From Bacteroidales bacterium (GTDB lineage: Bacteria > Bacteroidota > Bacteroidia > Bacteroidales > F082), in the NCBI GenBank assembly GCA_024709145.1, contig JANJXG010000083.1:1-41919 (forward strand): a stretch of 41,919 nucleotides of DNA. Reading direction: 5' to 3'. The notes under the pieces were generated by a model that made no database searches, had not been told where the DNA came from, and was given only the letters and a program-made list of their open reading frames with translations. The position numbers and the translations under genes are program-made. Positions within the stretch are counted from its first letter, which is position 1. Each line of letters starts with the position of its first letter. Of this stretch, positions 9,201 through 19,201 are shown in pieces.

Positions 9201-10045
9201 AACGCACCGATTTCCCAATCACGCAAATCAATTTTACCATCATCATTGATATCCAAATGATTGGTAAACTGTCCATCCCCATTCACATCATACCTAATGC
9301 TGTCGTTGTAGCCAACGATAGTCATGGCATGCACTGCCACATGGCCAGGAAAAGCCAAAATCAATTGTTTGCCTGCTTCAGGCAATCCGGGTGGAATGCC
9401 GACCATACCATAAGGACTTCCGGAAGCAAAGTTTGCTACCCCCCCCACAGAAGCCCCTTCATGGTGATGAGCCAGCCAATGTTTAAGGTTAAGTAGTCCT
9501 TCTTCAGTACCGGTTCGGATCATATGTATCTGATGGATTCGATTCTGCATGGCATTGTAATATTTGTCATAACCAGAGATCCACACAATCCCCTCATCAA
9601 TGGCTAATCCACCATAAGTTGCCAGGTCAGGATTACCAACCTGTTTACACATTTCCATACTATGGAGATAATTCACACCATAATAACCATCATAACCCAT
9701 AAAATTATAGGTAAAATGTGAAGGAAACTGGTTTGATTCAATATTTGCAGGAACATCCCTTTCGCGACACATTTCATAGGTAAAATGATAGGCTACGCTT
9801 GAAGCTTGTCCGCAGGAAGCACCGATCTGACTAAATATTGGTCTGAAATATTGGTTCTGCGAATTATCCACAGAAGAGGGTAAATCAAGTTTTGCCCAGG
9901 CCTTGGGGAGAACTTTCTCAGTAATCTCAGGATAACAAAAGAAAGCATTGGGTTGATTAGTTTTCGGTTTCTGGGCAGTAACCAGTTGATTAGCAATCAA
10001 AAGGCTCATCACTAATAACCAAAAAGCAAGCAATTTATTCTTCAT
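6236..10045 (-). CDS. Giant T9SS-exported papain-like (C1A) cysteine peptidase
   Basis: 1269 residues from the ATG at 10045. This start is preferred over the upstream ATG at 10129 because it begins a clean signal peptide (MKNKLLAFWLLVMSLL..., cleavage near VTAQ) and a perfect -7 box sits at 10067-10074, inside the longer frame. Residues about 50-310 are papain-like: oxyanion Gln73 and nucleophile Cys78 in FSQIGASCGQASS, catalytic His239 in AVHAMTIVGYND, Asn287 in VANSYGSDWGDDGFF. Between His and Asn (about 252-280) is an insertion with two DxNxDG-type calcium loops (DVNGDGQF, DINDDGKID). The middle has beta-rich Ig-like repeats; residues about 960-1180 form an alpha/beta segment with Flavodoxin/gingipain-like rhythm. 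The last about 80 residues are a T9SS sorting domain (AIPNPFVDDLMIEL, ending VVKN). Likely an extracellular or surface peptidase; the substrate is unknown. Confidence 0.85.
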   Translation of the reverse strand: MKNKLLAFWLLVMSLLIANQLVTAQKPKTNQPNAFFCYPEITEKVLPKAWAKLDLPSSVDNSQNQYFRPIFSQIGASCGQASSVAYHFTYEMCRERDVPANIESNQFPSHFTYNFMGYDGYYGVNYLHSMEMCKQVGNPDLATYGGLAIDEGIVWISGYDKYYNAMQNRIHQIHMIRTGTEEGLLNLKHWLAHHHEGASVGGVANFASGSPYGMVGIPPGLPEAGKQLILAFPGHVAVHAMTIVGYNDSIRYDVNGDGQFTNHLDINDDGKIDLRDWEIGAFKVANSYGSDWGDDGFFHMLYRVMALNEYDGGIWGSMVHVMDVTENYQPQIAIKVMLKHNLREQIRVVAGISATANAQYPEHLMYFPVFNYQGGKHFMQGGTTVEANKTIEFGLDISPLLSYIEPGSQSTFFLEIHENDPLSSGEGEVVQFSLMDYSAGDLLEIQCPQQSVNLTNNDITRLSIVHSPNFEPVEILTEQIPIFDASFSFQAEGGEEPYSWQLKSPYHQQMIDKPMPQIDQQQLLMEAPYDKYATKALGFSFPFFGENFDTVYVNEAGFVLFEPDIFPWRYNRDSYHLFREMKHISAFLFAPVMFYEGTKQPDGIWFEGDETHASFRWKKDLFYYDNQIGSGEFALSLYPDGKIDFYYNDIQMDENILWYAGVSAGNNLDYTLLQAANTRNFFVNRSFSLIPELLPEGLDLSNDGVLIALPGQMENIANLFIQVTDARQISDTKQFQFSQDIRFECNYNTASGLPPSNGSSVAVDLQIINSSQQEISNLEILFSLHDPEVILLDSLATLSILPANGSVLLTSAFAFSVDQSCPDGHALLPEIIINSSIGQRIGKSVLKIKSCNLALDSWLVDDNDNNLLDPGEETEVVFLITNSGSLGASQVSVHLTTNDPYLSILPASALEIGNIEPYSSAQAVYDINVNAACPIDHKAIVTLEITDSQGVEIFEEIEMTIGQFQVLVIKKTTDGNSSDAIMMALDSLGLTYDYTENIDASIFKYRALMLCQGTYGNIVYLTTSEQEMLKDYLDQGGNIYREAFYNWTGSGFFPTYFSTLQENLPNPQNITSLTGVSNTVFEGFESDFTGPVPFMFIRLVPRTSMAFPVLHSDLGTTAYTAIANVQVNYKTIASLYEFGYTGQSGDVAKRELLMQKILTFFNMEHLIVNSMETYPDHDGNIAIKAIPNPFVDDLMIELSSLPDEDFTLELISLNGKCLKKWHFDKASANQIVRNVRMSASFFQSDLPKGLYLLRLNTRQSSFGIKVVKN

Positions 10046-10066
10046 AAAAACAATCATTACATCAAT

Positions 10067-10074
10067 CAAAGATA
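10067..10074 (-). promoter_or_regulatory. -7 promoter box of the papain-like gene
   Basis: On the minus strand this reads TATCTTTG, an exact TAnnTTTG match, 22 nt before the ATG at 10045. It lies inside the longer open frame starting at 10129 and so argues against that start. Confidence 0.6.
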
Positions 10075-10164
10075 ATTCAAATAATGATGGTAAATCAGAA
10101 GACAAAAAGAGTTTAAGCAAGATCGGCAAGAATCAGCAGGTCTCAGGCGTGAGCGAATAATTCG

Positions 10165-10172
10165 TAATTTTG
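10165..10172 (+). promoter_or_regulatory. -7 promoter box of the RNase P RNA gene
   Basis: TAATTTTG, an exact TAnnTTTG match, just before the P1 stem of the RNA. A perfect short palindrome CGAATAATTCG (10154-10164) abuts it. No TTTG -33 element is obvious. Confidence 0.6.
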
Positions 10173-10174
10173 CC

Positions 10175-10551
10175 TTTTACAGCAACAGTTGTCGCGGCAC
10201 TGCAGAGTGTCGAGGAAAGTCAGGACAGCGTAGGGCATCATACTTCCTAACGGGAAGGTAATGTTCGGTTCACCGAATGTTAACAGCAAGTGCCACAGAA
10301 AATTACCGTCTTGCCGGGTAACCGGCAGACAAGGGTGAAAATGTGAGGTAAGAGCTCACAGCTCTGTGTGGTGACAGATGGAGCGGGTAAACCTTATGAG
10401 CTGCAAGACCAAATATGCCGGCGATGTTTCACCAGGTGAAATGAAAGGGCGGCCCGTCTGAGCCGGTGGGTAGGTTGCTAGAGCCTTTTGGTGACAAAAG
10501 GCCCAGATAAATGACAACATAGTACAGAATCCTGCTTATGATGCTGTAAAA
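10175..10551 (+). ncRNA. rnpB: RNase P RNA (bacterial type A)
   Basis: The catalytic RNA of ribonuclease P, which removes tRNA 5' leaders. Seen directly: the conserved GAGGAAAGTCAGGACAGC block (about 10210-10228), ACAGAAAATTACCG (about 10295-10309), GTAAGAGCTCAC (about 10348-10360), GGTAAACC (about 10386-10393) and the 3' block CCAGATAAATGACAACATAG followed by ACAGAATCC. The ends are set by a perfect 10-bp P1 stem: TTTTACAGCA (10175-10184) pairs with TGCTGTAAAA (10542-10551). Length about 377 nt fits the family. It has its own promoter and terminator. The exact transcript start may be a few nt further in. Confidence 0.95.
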
Positions 10552-10555
10552 GAAG

Positions 10556-10588
10556 AACAGGTTGGCCATGTGGTCAGCCTGTTTTTTT
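10556..10588 (+). terminator. Intrinsic terminator of the RNase P RNA gene
   Basis: A 13-bp stem with two G-U pairs, AACAGGTTGGCCA (10556-10568) with TGGTCAGCCTGTT (10571-10583), is followed directly by a T run to 10588. Confidence 0.85.
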
Positions 10589-10716
10589 ACCCCCCTAACA
10601 ACAAAAAAACAAATCACCAGCTTTGAAATTGTCAACAAAAGACTGACATTTGATCTTAATCCACAGCAATAAGTATGGTTCTGTCACGTTTCATCCGGCA
10701 AATGGCTTACGATGCT

Positions 10717-10724
10717 TAAATTTG
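10717..10724 (+). promoter_or_regulatory. -7 promoter box of the TPR/barrel operon
   Basis: TAAATTTG, an exact TAnnTTTG match, ends 21 nt before the ATG at 10745. It lies inside the longer frame that starts at 10712, which makes 10745 the better start. Confidence 0.55.
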
Positions 10725-10744
10725 CAGCTTTAACAACCCTGGTC

Positions 10745-13732
10745 ATGAGAATGCTTCTTTTTGCTTTTCTACTTTTTACAACATTTTCAACTTCTCTTTT
10801 TGCGCAACAACAGCAATACTTTGAGAAAGAAAACGCATTGTTGCGCGAGGCCCATGAACTAATGTTACGTGGTCAATACGGACAAGCAAGAAGCGTTATT
10901 TCCGATCTCAGAAAAAAGCCTGACCTTAATCCTTCCATTGCAGCTGACCTGGCATATTACGATGTTGTGTGTGCAATCCAGCTCGAAGCAAAAGATGCTT
11001 CAGCAATGACTGATGTTTTTAGCAACGACTACCGTAGCAGTCATTGGAACGATCGAATCGTGTTTCTTAGCGGCAGACTCCAGTTTAGTCAGAAGAAATA
11101 TTCCGAAGCTTTGGAAACCTTCGAAAAAGTGAAAATCAGTGTTTTACCCCCGTCAGAACAAGATGAACTTGCCTATTTGATGGGATACTGTTTTCTCAAG
11201 CAAAACAAAACAAGTGAAGCATTGGAACAATTCGAAAAAGCCTATTCCAGACCAGGTCCGTTTCAAAACGCTTCTTATTACTACGCCGGTCATCTCTATT
11301 ATACCGCTTTTGAGGACGAAAAAGCATTGGAAGTATTCAACAAAATCAGGCATTTGCCGCAATACAAAAAAATTGTCGCGAATTATGATCTTCAAATCGC
11401 TTACCGAAAATCTGATTATGTGATGGTTGCAGAAAAAGGTCAGGAGATGCTCAAACAAGCAGACATAAAAAAGCGGGCAGAGCTACTTCCTGTCGTTGCC
11501 GATGCCTTGTTCAAAATTGGCGATTCTAAAAAATCGCTAGAACTTTACCAACAGCTTGAAAAACAAAGCAGGGCTCAACTGACCCGCGCCGACCTTTACC
11601 AGTTAGGCATACTTCGTTATCAATCAGGACTTTATAAAGAAGCTGCAGTAAGTCTTCAAAAAATAAACGGTGGGAAAGATACCCTTGACCAAAATGCTGC
11701 CTACTGGTTAGGCCAATGCTATCTTCAAACAGAACAAACAGTATTTGCACGAACGGCCTTTTTGAGTGCCTATAAAAACGATCAGGTTGATTCTATTACA
11801 ACAGATGCTTTGCTTAATTATGCAAGATTATCAATCAAAACAGGAAGCGATCCCTATCTTGACGCAGCTACTGAACTTGAGAGATTCATTTCGGGAAATA
11901 AGTTTCATCAGCGAGCCGGAGAAGCTCAACAATTGCTTGTGCAATTATTCCTGACTACAAAAAACTATGATGCTGCACTCGCCTCACTGGAAAAGAAAAA
12001 GGATGATGATCCTGAACTAGCCACAATCTACCAGCAATTAATCTATTCGCTTGCCAATGAGTCATTTAGTCAAGGTGAATATCAAAAAGCATTTGATTAT
12101 TATAGCCGCATTCCTGCTCATTCAAATGACAAAATGGCTGCTGATGCACTGTTTTGGATGGCCGAATCCTATTACAGGTTGAAAAACTATGTTGATGCTT
12201 CACTTATGTATAAAAAGTTTCTGGCGCACCGGGCCGCATCCAAAACAGAGTTTCTATCGCTGGCTTCATACAACCTCGCTTACAGTCACTTCCAGCTTAA
12301 ACAATACCCACAGGCATTAAGTTCGTTCAGGCAATACCTGAGTAACCCTGTTAAAGGGCAAACGAAACTGATGGCTGATGCGCAATGCCGGGTAGGAGAT
12401 TGCTATTTCATTGCCCGCGATTATGCCAAAGCCATTGAAGCATACAAACCGGTGATCGGATCGAAGAATGCTGAAGTGGACTACGCACTTTTTCAATCCG
12501 GGATGGCTTTCGGAGCATTAGGCAAATACAATGACAAAATATCCCACTTGGATCAACTTGTCAAACAACATTCGAGATCAGCCTATTATGACGAGGCACT
12601 CTACGAAATGGGCATCACCCACTTAATTACTAACGACCAACGCTCAGCACTGGCACAGTTTGACAAACTGACACGCGAACGCCCGCGCTCTCCATTTGCA
12701 AGAGAAGCATTGTTAAAAACCGGACTCATCTATTTCAATAACAATCAACCGGAACAAGCTATAACGGCGCTAAAAAAGGTTGCAGAAAGTTTTCCGGGTA
12801 CTCCTGACGCCCGTGAAGCCTTGAATACTCTAAAAGTTATCTATATGGAATCCAATAATTTGGAAGCCTATTTTCAACTCACAAACAAACTAGGCTTTGG
12901 ACAAATGAACACGAATCAGCAAGATTCGCTTGCTTTTGTTTTAGCTGAAAACTTTTACCTTGAGAATAAATTTCCTGACGCCAAAGCTGCATTGACTACA
13001 TATATAAAAAACAATCCTGAAGGTCAGTCACTTATAACAGCCAATTATTATCTGGCAAAAATCAATCACCGCGAAAACCCGGAATCCGCAATCCCGCAAT
13101 GGGAATTTTTAGTGAGCAGGAAAAACCATCCATACATACAAGAAGCTTACAAGGAACTGGCCAGAAACCTCTACGACAAAGAAAAATATCCGGAAGCCGT
13201 CTCTGCTTATGAACAAGTACTGGCACTGAGTGAAAGTCCAATGGAAAAAAATGAAGCAGTGGAGGGATTGATGAAATCATACTATTTTCAAGGCAAAATA
13301 CAGGACGCCTTCGTGCAGGCTGAAACTTTACTCAACGATCCAAATGCTGAACCCTCCCAGCAACGTCAGGCAAACTACATCGCCGGAAAAGCCCTTTATG
13401 AAACAAACAAACTGAAAGAAGCCAAAACGCATCTTCTTGAAGTACACCGAAGTGGGAATGATGTTTATGGTGCTGAATCATTCTACCTCATCTCACGCAT
13501 CAGTTACCAATCCAATTATATGGAAGATGCTGAGAAACAAATATTTGAATTATCAGAAAAATATCGCCGCTTCGATTATTGGGTTGCCAAAGGTTTTCTG
13601 CTTCTTGCTGATATTTATGTGAAATCAAACAACATTTTTCAAGCCAAAGAAACCTTAAAAAGTATCGTTGAAAACTACAAAGGTCAGGATTTGCGCGACG
13701 AAGCTGCCCGAAAACTAGCCCAGTTACCCTAA
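10745..13732 (+). CDS. Large secreted tetratricopeptide-repeat protein
   Basis: 995 residues from the ATG at 10745 (an in-frame ATG at 10712 would add 11). The chosen start gives a signal peptide MRMLLFAFLLFTTFSTSLFA cut before QQQ, and the -7 box at 10717-10724 would lie within the longer form. The whole mature protein is a helical array of TPR units; examples are KKYSEALETFEKV, NKTSEALEQFEKAY, GEYQKAFDYYSRIP, KQYPQALSSFRQYL, NQPEQAITALKKV and EKYPEAVSAYEQVL. Such arrays bind proteins; BamD/YbgF-type repeats in the periplasm are the nearest general analogue. No enzymatic motif was seen. The next gene, a plug-less outer-membrane barrel, follows within 5 nt, so the two probably form one envelope complex, which is inference. 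It does not show a lipobox. Confidence 0.85.
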   Translation: MRMLLFAFLLFTTFSTSLFAQQQQYFEKENALLREAHELMLRGQYGQARSVISDLRKKPDLNPSIAADLAYYDVVCAIQLEAKDASAMTDVFSNDYRSSHWNDRIVFLSGRLQFSQKKYSEALETFEKVKISVLPPSEQDELAYLMGYCFLKQNKTSEALEQFEKAYSRPGPFQNASYYYAGHLYYTAFEDEKALEVFNKIRHLPQYKKIVANYDLQIAYRKSDYVMVAEKGQEMLKQADIKKRAELLPVVADALFKIGDSKKSLELYQQLEKQSRAQLTRADLYQLGILRYQSGLYKEAAVSLQKINGGKDTLDQNAAYWLGQCYLQTEQTVFARTAFLSAYKNDQVDSITTDALLNYARLSIKTGSDPYLDAATELERFISGNKFHQRAGEAQQLLVQLFLTTKNYDAALASLEKKKDDDPELATIYQQLIYSLANESFSQGEYQKAFDYYSRIPAHSNDKMAADALFWMAESYYRLKNYVDASLMYKKFLAHRAASKTEFLSLASYNLAYSHFQLKQYPQALSSFRQYLSNPVKGQTKLMADAQCRVGDCYFIARDYAKAIEAYKPVIGSKNAEVDYALFQSGMAFGALGKYNDKISHLDQLVKQHSRSAYYDEALYEMGITHLITNDQRSALAQFDKLTRERPRSPFAREALLKTGLIYFNNNQPEQAITALKKVAESFPGTPDAREALNTLKVIYMESNNLEAYFQLTNKLGFGQMNTNQQDSLAFVLAENFYLENKFPDAKAALTTYIKNNPEGQSLITANYYLAKINHRENPESAIPQWEFLVSRKNHPYIQEAYKELARNLYDKEKYPEAVSAYEQVLALSESPMEKNEAVEGLMKSYYFQGKIQDAFVQAETLLNDPNAEPSQQRQANYIAGKALYETNKLKEAKTHLLEVHRSGNDVYGAESFYLISRISYQSNYMEDAEKQIFELSEKYRRFDYWVAKGFLLLADIYVKSNNIFQAKETLKSIVENYKGQDLRDEAARKLAQLP

Positions 13733-13737
13733 TTTTG

Positions 13738-15444
13738 ATGAAAAGTGTAAAAAATCATGCCATGCAAATAACACATAACAAACCAATTAAATCCCTTCTG
13801 ACCACTTTAATTGTGTTGATAACAGTTCCGTTTAACCTTCAGGCACAAAACAGGCAGGAAAGGGTTACGATCATCGGCACATTTGAACCAAGCCTGAGGC
13901 CGGTCGAGAAAATTTTTATTGATCCTGCCCAGCCCGAACCCCTTTTCAACAATGAGAATCAAAATTTCAGTCGGATTTCAGGTTTTTATCAACCAAAAAC
14001 AACATCAGCAGCAATTGCAGTTAATCAGGTTCGGACTGATGAGAAATCGAAACGATATGCCAATCACCTTAAAACCGGTATCGGCACTCAATTAAGCCCT
14101 TTATTTTTATACCGTCATCATTCAAAATTAAGTAAAAATACAGCGTTTTCCCTTGAACTCAATCACAGATCATCCTGGTTGGATATACCTGAATATGCAC
14201 CTTCTACCTGGATGAAAAATGCTGCCATCGTGAATCTTGAAGCAGCCATAGGTGACCACATCTGGAACAACAAACTGGGATATTCCCACGATCAATTTCA
14301 TTTTTACGGTTTTAAACCATCTGAATATGTTGGATTTGAGATTGATAAAAAAAATCTTCAACAACAATACCACCGCCTGAATTTTGAAAGCATGCTAACG
14401 AGTAATTACAGTAGCAAAAGCGCATTACATCACGAACTAAGCCTTGGATATAAACAGATAGCAGACAAGCATCAAAATACCGGACAACAGGTCTTACTCC
14501 ATGGTAATGCAGGTAAATATTTTGACTGGTTCGGAAATCAAACCGAACAATATGCCAGTGCATTGCTTGACGTTAACTTTTTTAACGAGGAAGACAGCCT
14601 GAATGGAAACCGTGGATATCAGTCAAATCTTAACCCCTCATTAACATTTTCCGGTTCGTTTTTTTCCCTCAAAGCCGGATTATTGTTATCAACTGTAAAT
14701 GATGACAGTACAAGATTCTATCTTTACCCCCAACTGAAAGGAAGTTTATTTGTTTTCGACCAAAAGCTAGAATTTTACGCAAGTCTTGACGGCAATCAAC
14801 AGTTGCACAGCCTTTATGAAACAACCCTGGCAAATCCGTGGCTTAGCCCCGGAACGTCGCATTGGTGGAGCAACACGACAAAAAACATTCGTGCAGGGGT
14901 AAAAATCGGACTCATTCCCAATACGGATTTTCATCTGGGAGTGAATTACAATGAAACTGAAAATGGCGGATTTTTTATCACGGATTTTGAACCTGTTTTT
15001 CAAAACAGCATGAAAATTATTCACGACAATTATAACCGATTTCGTTTTCAGGGCGATGTTACATACCAGCATTCGGATAAGGTAAGAAGCTACTTACAGG
15101 TTTTTTACGATCAATATAGAATGAATTCCTTCGACCATGCATGGCATCAGCCAGCATTTCATGGAAAAGCCGGGACGATATTGCAAGTGATTGACCGATG
15201 GCGATTTGGGGCGGAAATCCTCTTTGAAGGTGAACGATTTACACCCGACAGTGAATCCTTACTTGCAAGATCAGTCAGACTAAAACCCTGGGTAGATGTG
15301 AATCTATCGGCTGCATATCAGATCATGCCACAGTTTGAAGTTTTTACCGAAATCAACAACCTTACAGGAAACCGTTACGAAAAGTTTTACCGCTACCCGG
15401 TTCATGGTTTGCAGCTTTTTGGTGGAATTAGCCTACAGTTCTAA
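13738..15444 (+). CDS. Outer-membrane beta-barrel related to TonB-dependent receptors but without a plug
   Basis: 568 residues from the ATG at 13738. A TTG directly before it and an ATG at 13762 are alternatives; the latter gives a tidier signal peptide (MQITHNKPIKSLLTT...NLQAQ). After the signal comes a short conserved segment (VTIIGTFEPSLRPVEKI) and then alternating amphipathic strands to the end. The C-terminus (INNLTGNRYEKFYRYPVHGLQLFGGISLQF region) has the terminal aromatic residue and the layout of a TonB-dependent receptor barrel. No plug domain or TonB box was seen, so active TonB-driven uptake is doubtful. The sequence TAATTTTG (13730-13737) overlaps the preceding stop codon and could be an internal promoter. 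Co-transcribed with the TPR gene. Confidence 0.75.
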   Translation: MKSVKNHAMQITHNKPIKSLLTTLIVLITVPFNLQAQNRQERVTIIGTFEPSLRPVEKIFIDPAQPEPLFNNENQNFSRISGFYQPKTTSAAIAVNQVRTDEKSKRYANHLKTGIGTQLSPLFLYRHHSKLSKNTAFSLELNHRSSWLDIPEYAPSTWMKNAAIVNLEAAIGDHIWNNKLGYSHDQFHFYGFKPSEYVGFEIDKKNLQQQYHRLNFESMLTSNYSSKSALHHELSLGYKQIADKHQNTGQQVLLHGNAGKYFDWFGNQTEQYASALLDVNFFNEEDSLNGNRGYQSNLNPSLTFSGSFFSLKAGLLLSTVNDDSTRFYLYPQLKGSLFVFDQKLEFYASLDGNQQLHSLYETTLANPWLSPGTSHWWSNTTKNIRAGVKIGLIPNTDFHLGVNYNETENGGFFITDFEPVFQNSMKIIHDNYNRFRFQGDVTYQHSDKVRSYLQVFYDQYRMNSFDHAWHQPAFHGKAGTILQVIDRWRFGAEILFEGERFTPDSESLLARSVRLKPWVDVNLSAAYQIMPQFEVFTEINNLTGNRYEKFYRYPVHGLQLFGGISLQF

Positions 15445-15544
15445 TCTATCAATCTTTATATCAAATAAATACGTTCAATCCTGCAGCTTTTTCTCTTAAA
15501 ATGTTATCCTAAATCTAATTGTTTTTAAAACGCACACGATTGCA

Positions 15545-15617
15545 TACCTTTGTTGATAAAATATCACAATTGTGGTAGTTGGATGCATCATTAATCAGTG
15601 TAAAATGATTAACTTTG
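15545..15617 (+). promoter_or_regulatory. gyrB promoter region with two -7 boxes and an inverted repeat
   Basis: Two exact TAnnTTTG boxes are present: TACCTTTG (15545-15552) and TAACTTTG (15610-15617). The inverted repeat TTAATCA (15591-15597) / TGATTAA (15606-15612) overlaps the second box and could be an operator. The second box ends 38 nt before the gyrB ATG. Confidence 0.5.
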
Positions 15618-15645
15618 CACACTATTTTTTAATGCATTTTCTTGA

Positions 15646-17619
<1,974 letters not shown>

Positions 17620-17655
17620 AACGTTCGCGATTGCCAAATAAACTAATACTAATAG

Positions 17656-17685
17656 CCTGATTTGTATGCCAAATCAGGTTTTTTT
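17656..17685 (+). terminator. Intrinsic terminator of gyrB, overlapping the 3' end of the convergent gene
   Basis: A perfect 9-bp stem CCTGATTTG (17656-17664) / CAAATCAGG (17670-17678), loop TATGC, is followed by seven T. The stem contains the stop codon (17674-17676) and the T run covers the last codons of the minus-strand gene that ends at 17674. Confidence 0.9.
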
Positions 17686-18042
17686 ATTCCCATTAAGCTT
17701 CATATCTTCTGCTATTCTGAACTGAACCATTTCGTGAACAAGTGTGGCAGGCAAGGGCTCATTCCATGGAAACTGAATTGCTCCTTTTGAGGTTTTATAG
17801 TGTGAAAGCCTATCAGAAAAAGCGACGATTGCTCCCGGAGTTGGATAAAAACCAATGTGATTTTTTGCTGCAGCATAGTAAACGAGTACCCGATTCTGCT
17901 TAAAGGCAGGCATGCCGTAGCTTATGACCTCTTCCGCACCGGGTGCTGCCTTTTTGATTATCTCATGTAATTCCTGAAGCTTTTCGGCTTCAACATCAGA
18001 CAATTGCTGATAATACGCTTCAATACTTTGATAAGATTTCAT
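17674..18042 (-). CDS. DUF1801 (YdhG-like) small protein
   Basis: 122 residues, cytoplasmic. It matches the DUF1801/YdhG family (frataxin-like fold, sometimes called iron chaperone): the N-terminal helices with YYQQLSDVEAEKLQEL, then PGAEEVISYGMPAFKQN, VLVYYAAAKNHIGFYPTPGA and KGAIQFPWNEPLP, all typical of the family. The biochemical role is not established. It is convergent with gyrB and its stop lies inside the gyrB terminator stem. Confidence 0.85.
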   Translation of the reverse strand: MKSYQSIEAYYQQLSDVEAEKLQELHEIIKKAAPGAEEVISYGMPAFKQNRVLVYYAAAKNHIGFYPTPGAIVAFSDRLSHYKTSKGAIQFPWNEPLPATLVHEMVQFRIAEDMKLNGNKKT

Positions 18043-18281
18043 CCATCATGAGTCTTTAAGAAGAATGTTTTGAAACTTTCATTTTCCCAGTATTTAAAGC
18101 TTAAGCTGAATAACTCCGGGAATTTGTATTAGCAAAAATAGATTTTTCGAAACATATTTTAACAATCGGTCTGTCAAATCAGATGATTCTGCCTACCTCC
18201 ACGATATTAAATTCATCATACCCAATCGATCCATCGACTATTTTTACAATCTGAAACAGCATCTGATAAAAGCGAAAATAA

Positions 18282-18917
18282 ATGCAAACCGAAAGTTGTC
18301 CGCTTTGTGAAGCAAGCTCACATATTTACCATATCAGTAAAAAGATTGTTTTTTATGAATGTTCCCAATGCATGGGTGTTTTCAGAGGAAGGCAATACCG
18401 GCTTTCACAAGAGAACGAACTCAAACGCTACCAGCTTCACAATAATGATGTGCATGATACAGGATATCAACAATATATGATGCCTGTCGTACAAAAAATC
18501 GTTCAAAATCACCCTTTGAATTCATCTTGTCTCGATTTTGGTTGCGGTCCCTCATCCGTAGTTTTCAAACTTCTCACGGATCATGGTTTTCAACCCGCCC
18601 TGTATGACCCATACTTTTTTCCTGATAATAAAATATTGCAGCAGAAATGGGATTTGATTGTTTGTACAGAGGTAATTGAACACTTTTATTCGCCACTTGA
18701 AATGTTTTTTCAATTATTTGATTTACTGAAAGATAAAGGTGTGCTTTACTGTACTACCAGGCTTCTGTCGCCCGATATCGACTTTGGAAATTGGTTCTAT
18801 AAAAACGATGCAACACATACTTTTTTTTACCGTGCAGAAACGATTAGATTTCTTATACAAAAGTTGGGTTTCAGCGATTCTGAGATGGTGGAAAAAATGA
18901 TTATTTTATATAAATGA
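18282..18917 (+). CDS. Zinc-ribbon SAM-dependent methyltransferase
   Basis: 211 residues, cytoplasmic. The N-terminus has a four-Cys zinc ribbon (CPLC at 6-9, CSQC at about 27-30). Then comes a class I SAM methyltransferase (Methyltransf_23 type): motif I CLDFGCGPSS, an acidic residue region ALYDPYFFPD, and WDLIVCTEVIEHFYSP, the common motif IV-type loop. The zinc ribbon plus methyltransferase layout is found in enzymes acting on sugars, lipids or small molecules; the substrate cannot be inferred. It stands alone with 239 bp before it and 284 bp after it, and no clear promoter. Confidence 0.8.
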   Translation: MQTESCPLCEASSHIYHISKKIVFYECSQCMGVFRGRQYRLSQENELKRYQLHNNDVHDTGYQQYMMPVVQKIVQNHPLNSSCLDFGCGPSSVVFKLLTDHGFQPALYDPYFFPDNKILQQKWDLIVCTEVIEHFYSPLEMFFQLFDLLKDKGVLYCTTRLLSPDIDFGNWFYKNDATHTFFYRAETIRFLIQKLGFSDSEMVEKMIILYK

Positions 18918-19201
18918 CGCAACCTTAACAACAAGCCGAATAATTCATTGAAGTCTAATTCTTAACCAAAAAAATTATCGCCAGATGACAATGTTTGTTC
19001 AAGCAAAAGTCAGCTTTACAAAAGCACTTAAGCAGGATTATCAAAAACCGCAACTCATTTTTTCGATTAAGTTATCAAATCACCTAAAATCAATCGATTG
19101 CAAAGAAAAGAGGATTCAAATTAACAATTTGTTAATCTAAAAAATCTTATCTTGCCTAAGAATTATATAATATTGCTAAAAATTTAACAAATTCTATCAT
19201 C
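18918..19201. other. Intergenic region before the phosphate transporter gene
   Basis: 284 bp, A/T-rich. It holds two short palindromes: CAATCGATTG (19091-19100) and ATTAACA-ATT-TGTTAAT (19120-19136). The second overlaps a TTTG (19128-19131) that precedes a weak -7-like TATCTTG (19148-19154), so it could be an operator, possibly phosphate-related; this is inference. No ORF or RNA was recognised. Confidence 0.35.

Noticed and set aside
10046-10129. N-terminal extension of the papain-like protein
   Set aside because: It would bury the signal peptide and contains the likely -7 promoter box at 10067-10074.
10429-10638. Minus-strand open frame over the 3' part of the RNase P RNA and its terminator
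   Set aside because: The DNA is explained by conserved RNase P RNA blocks and a terminator; the frame has no protein-family pattern.
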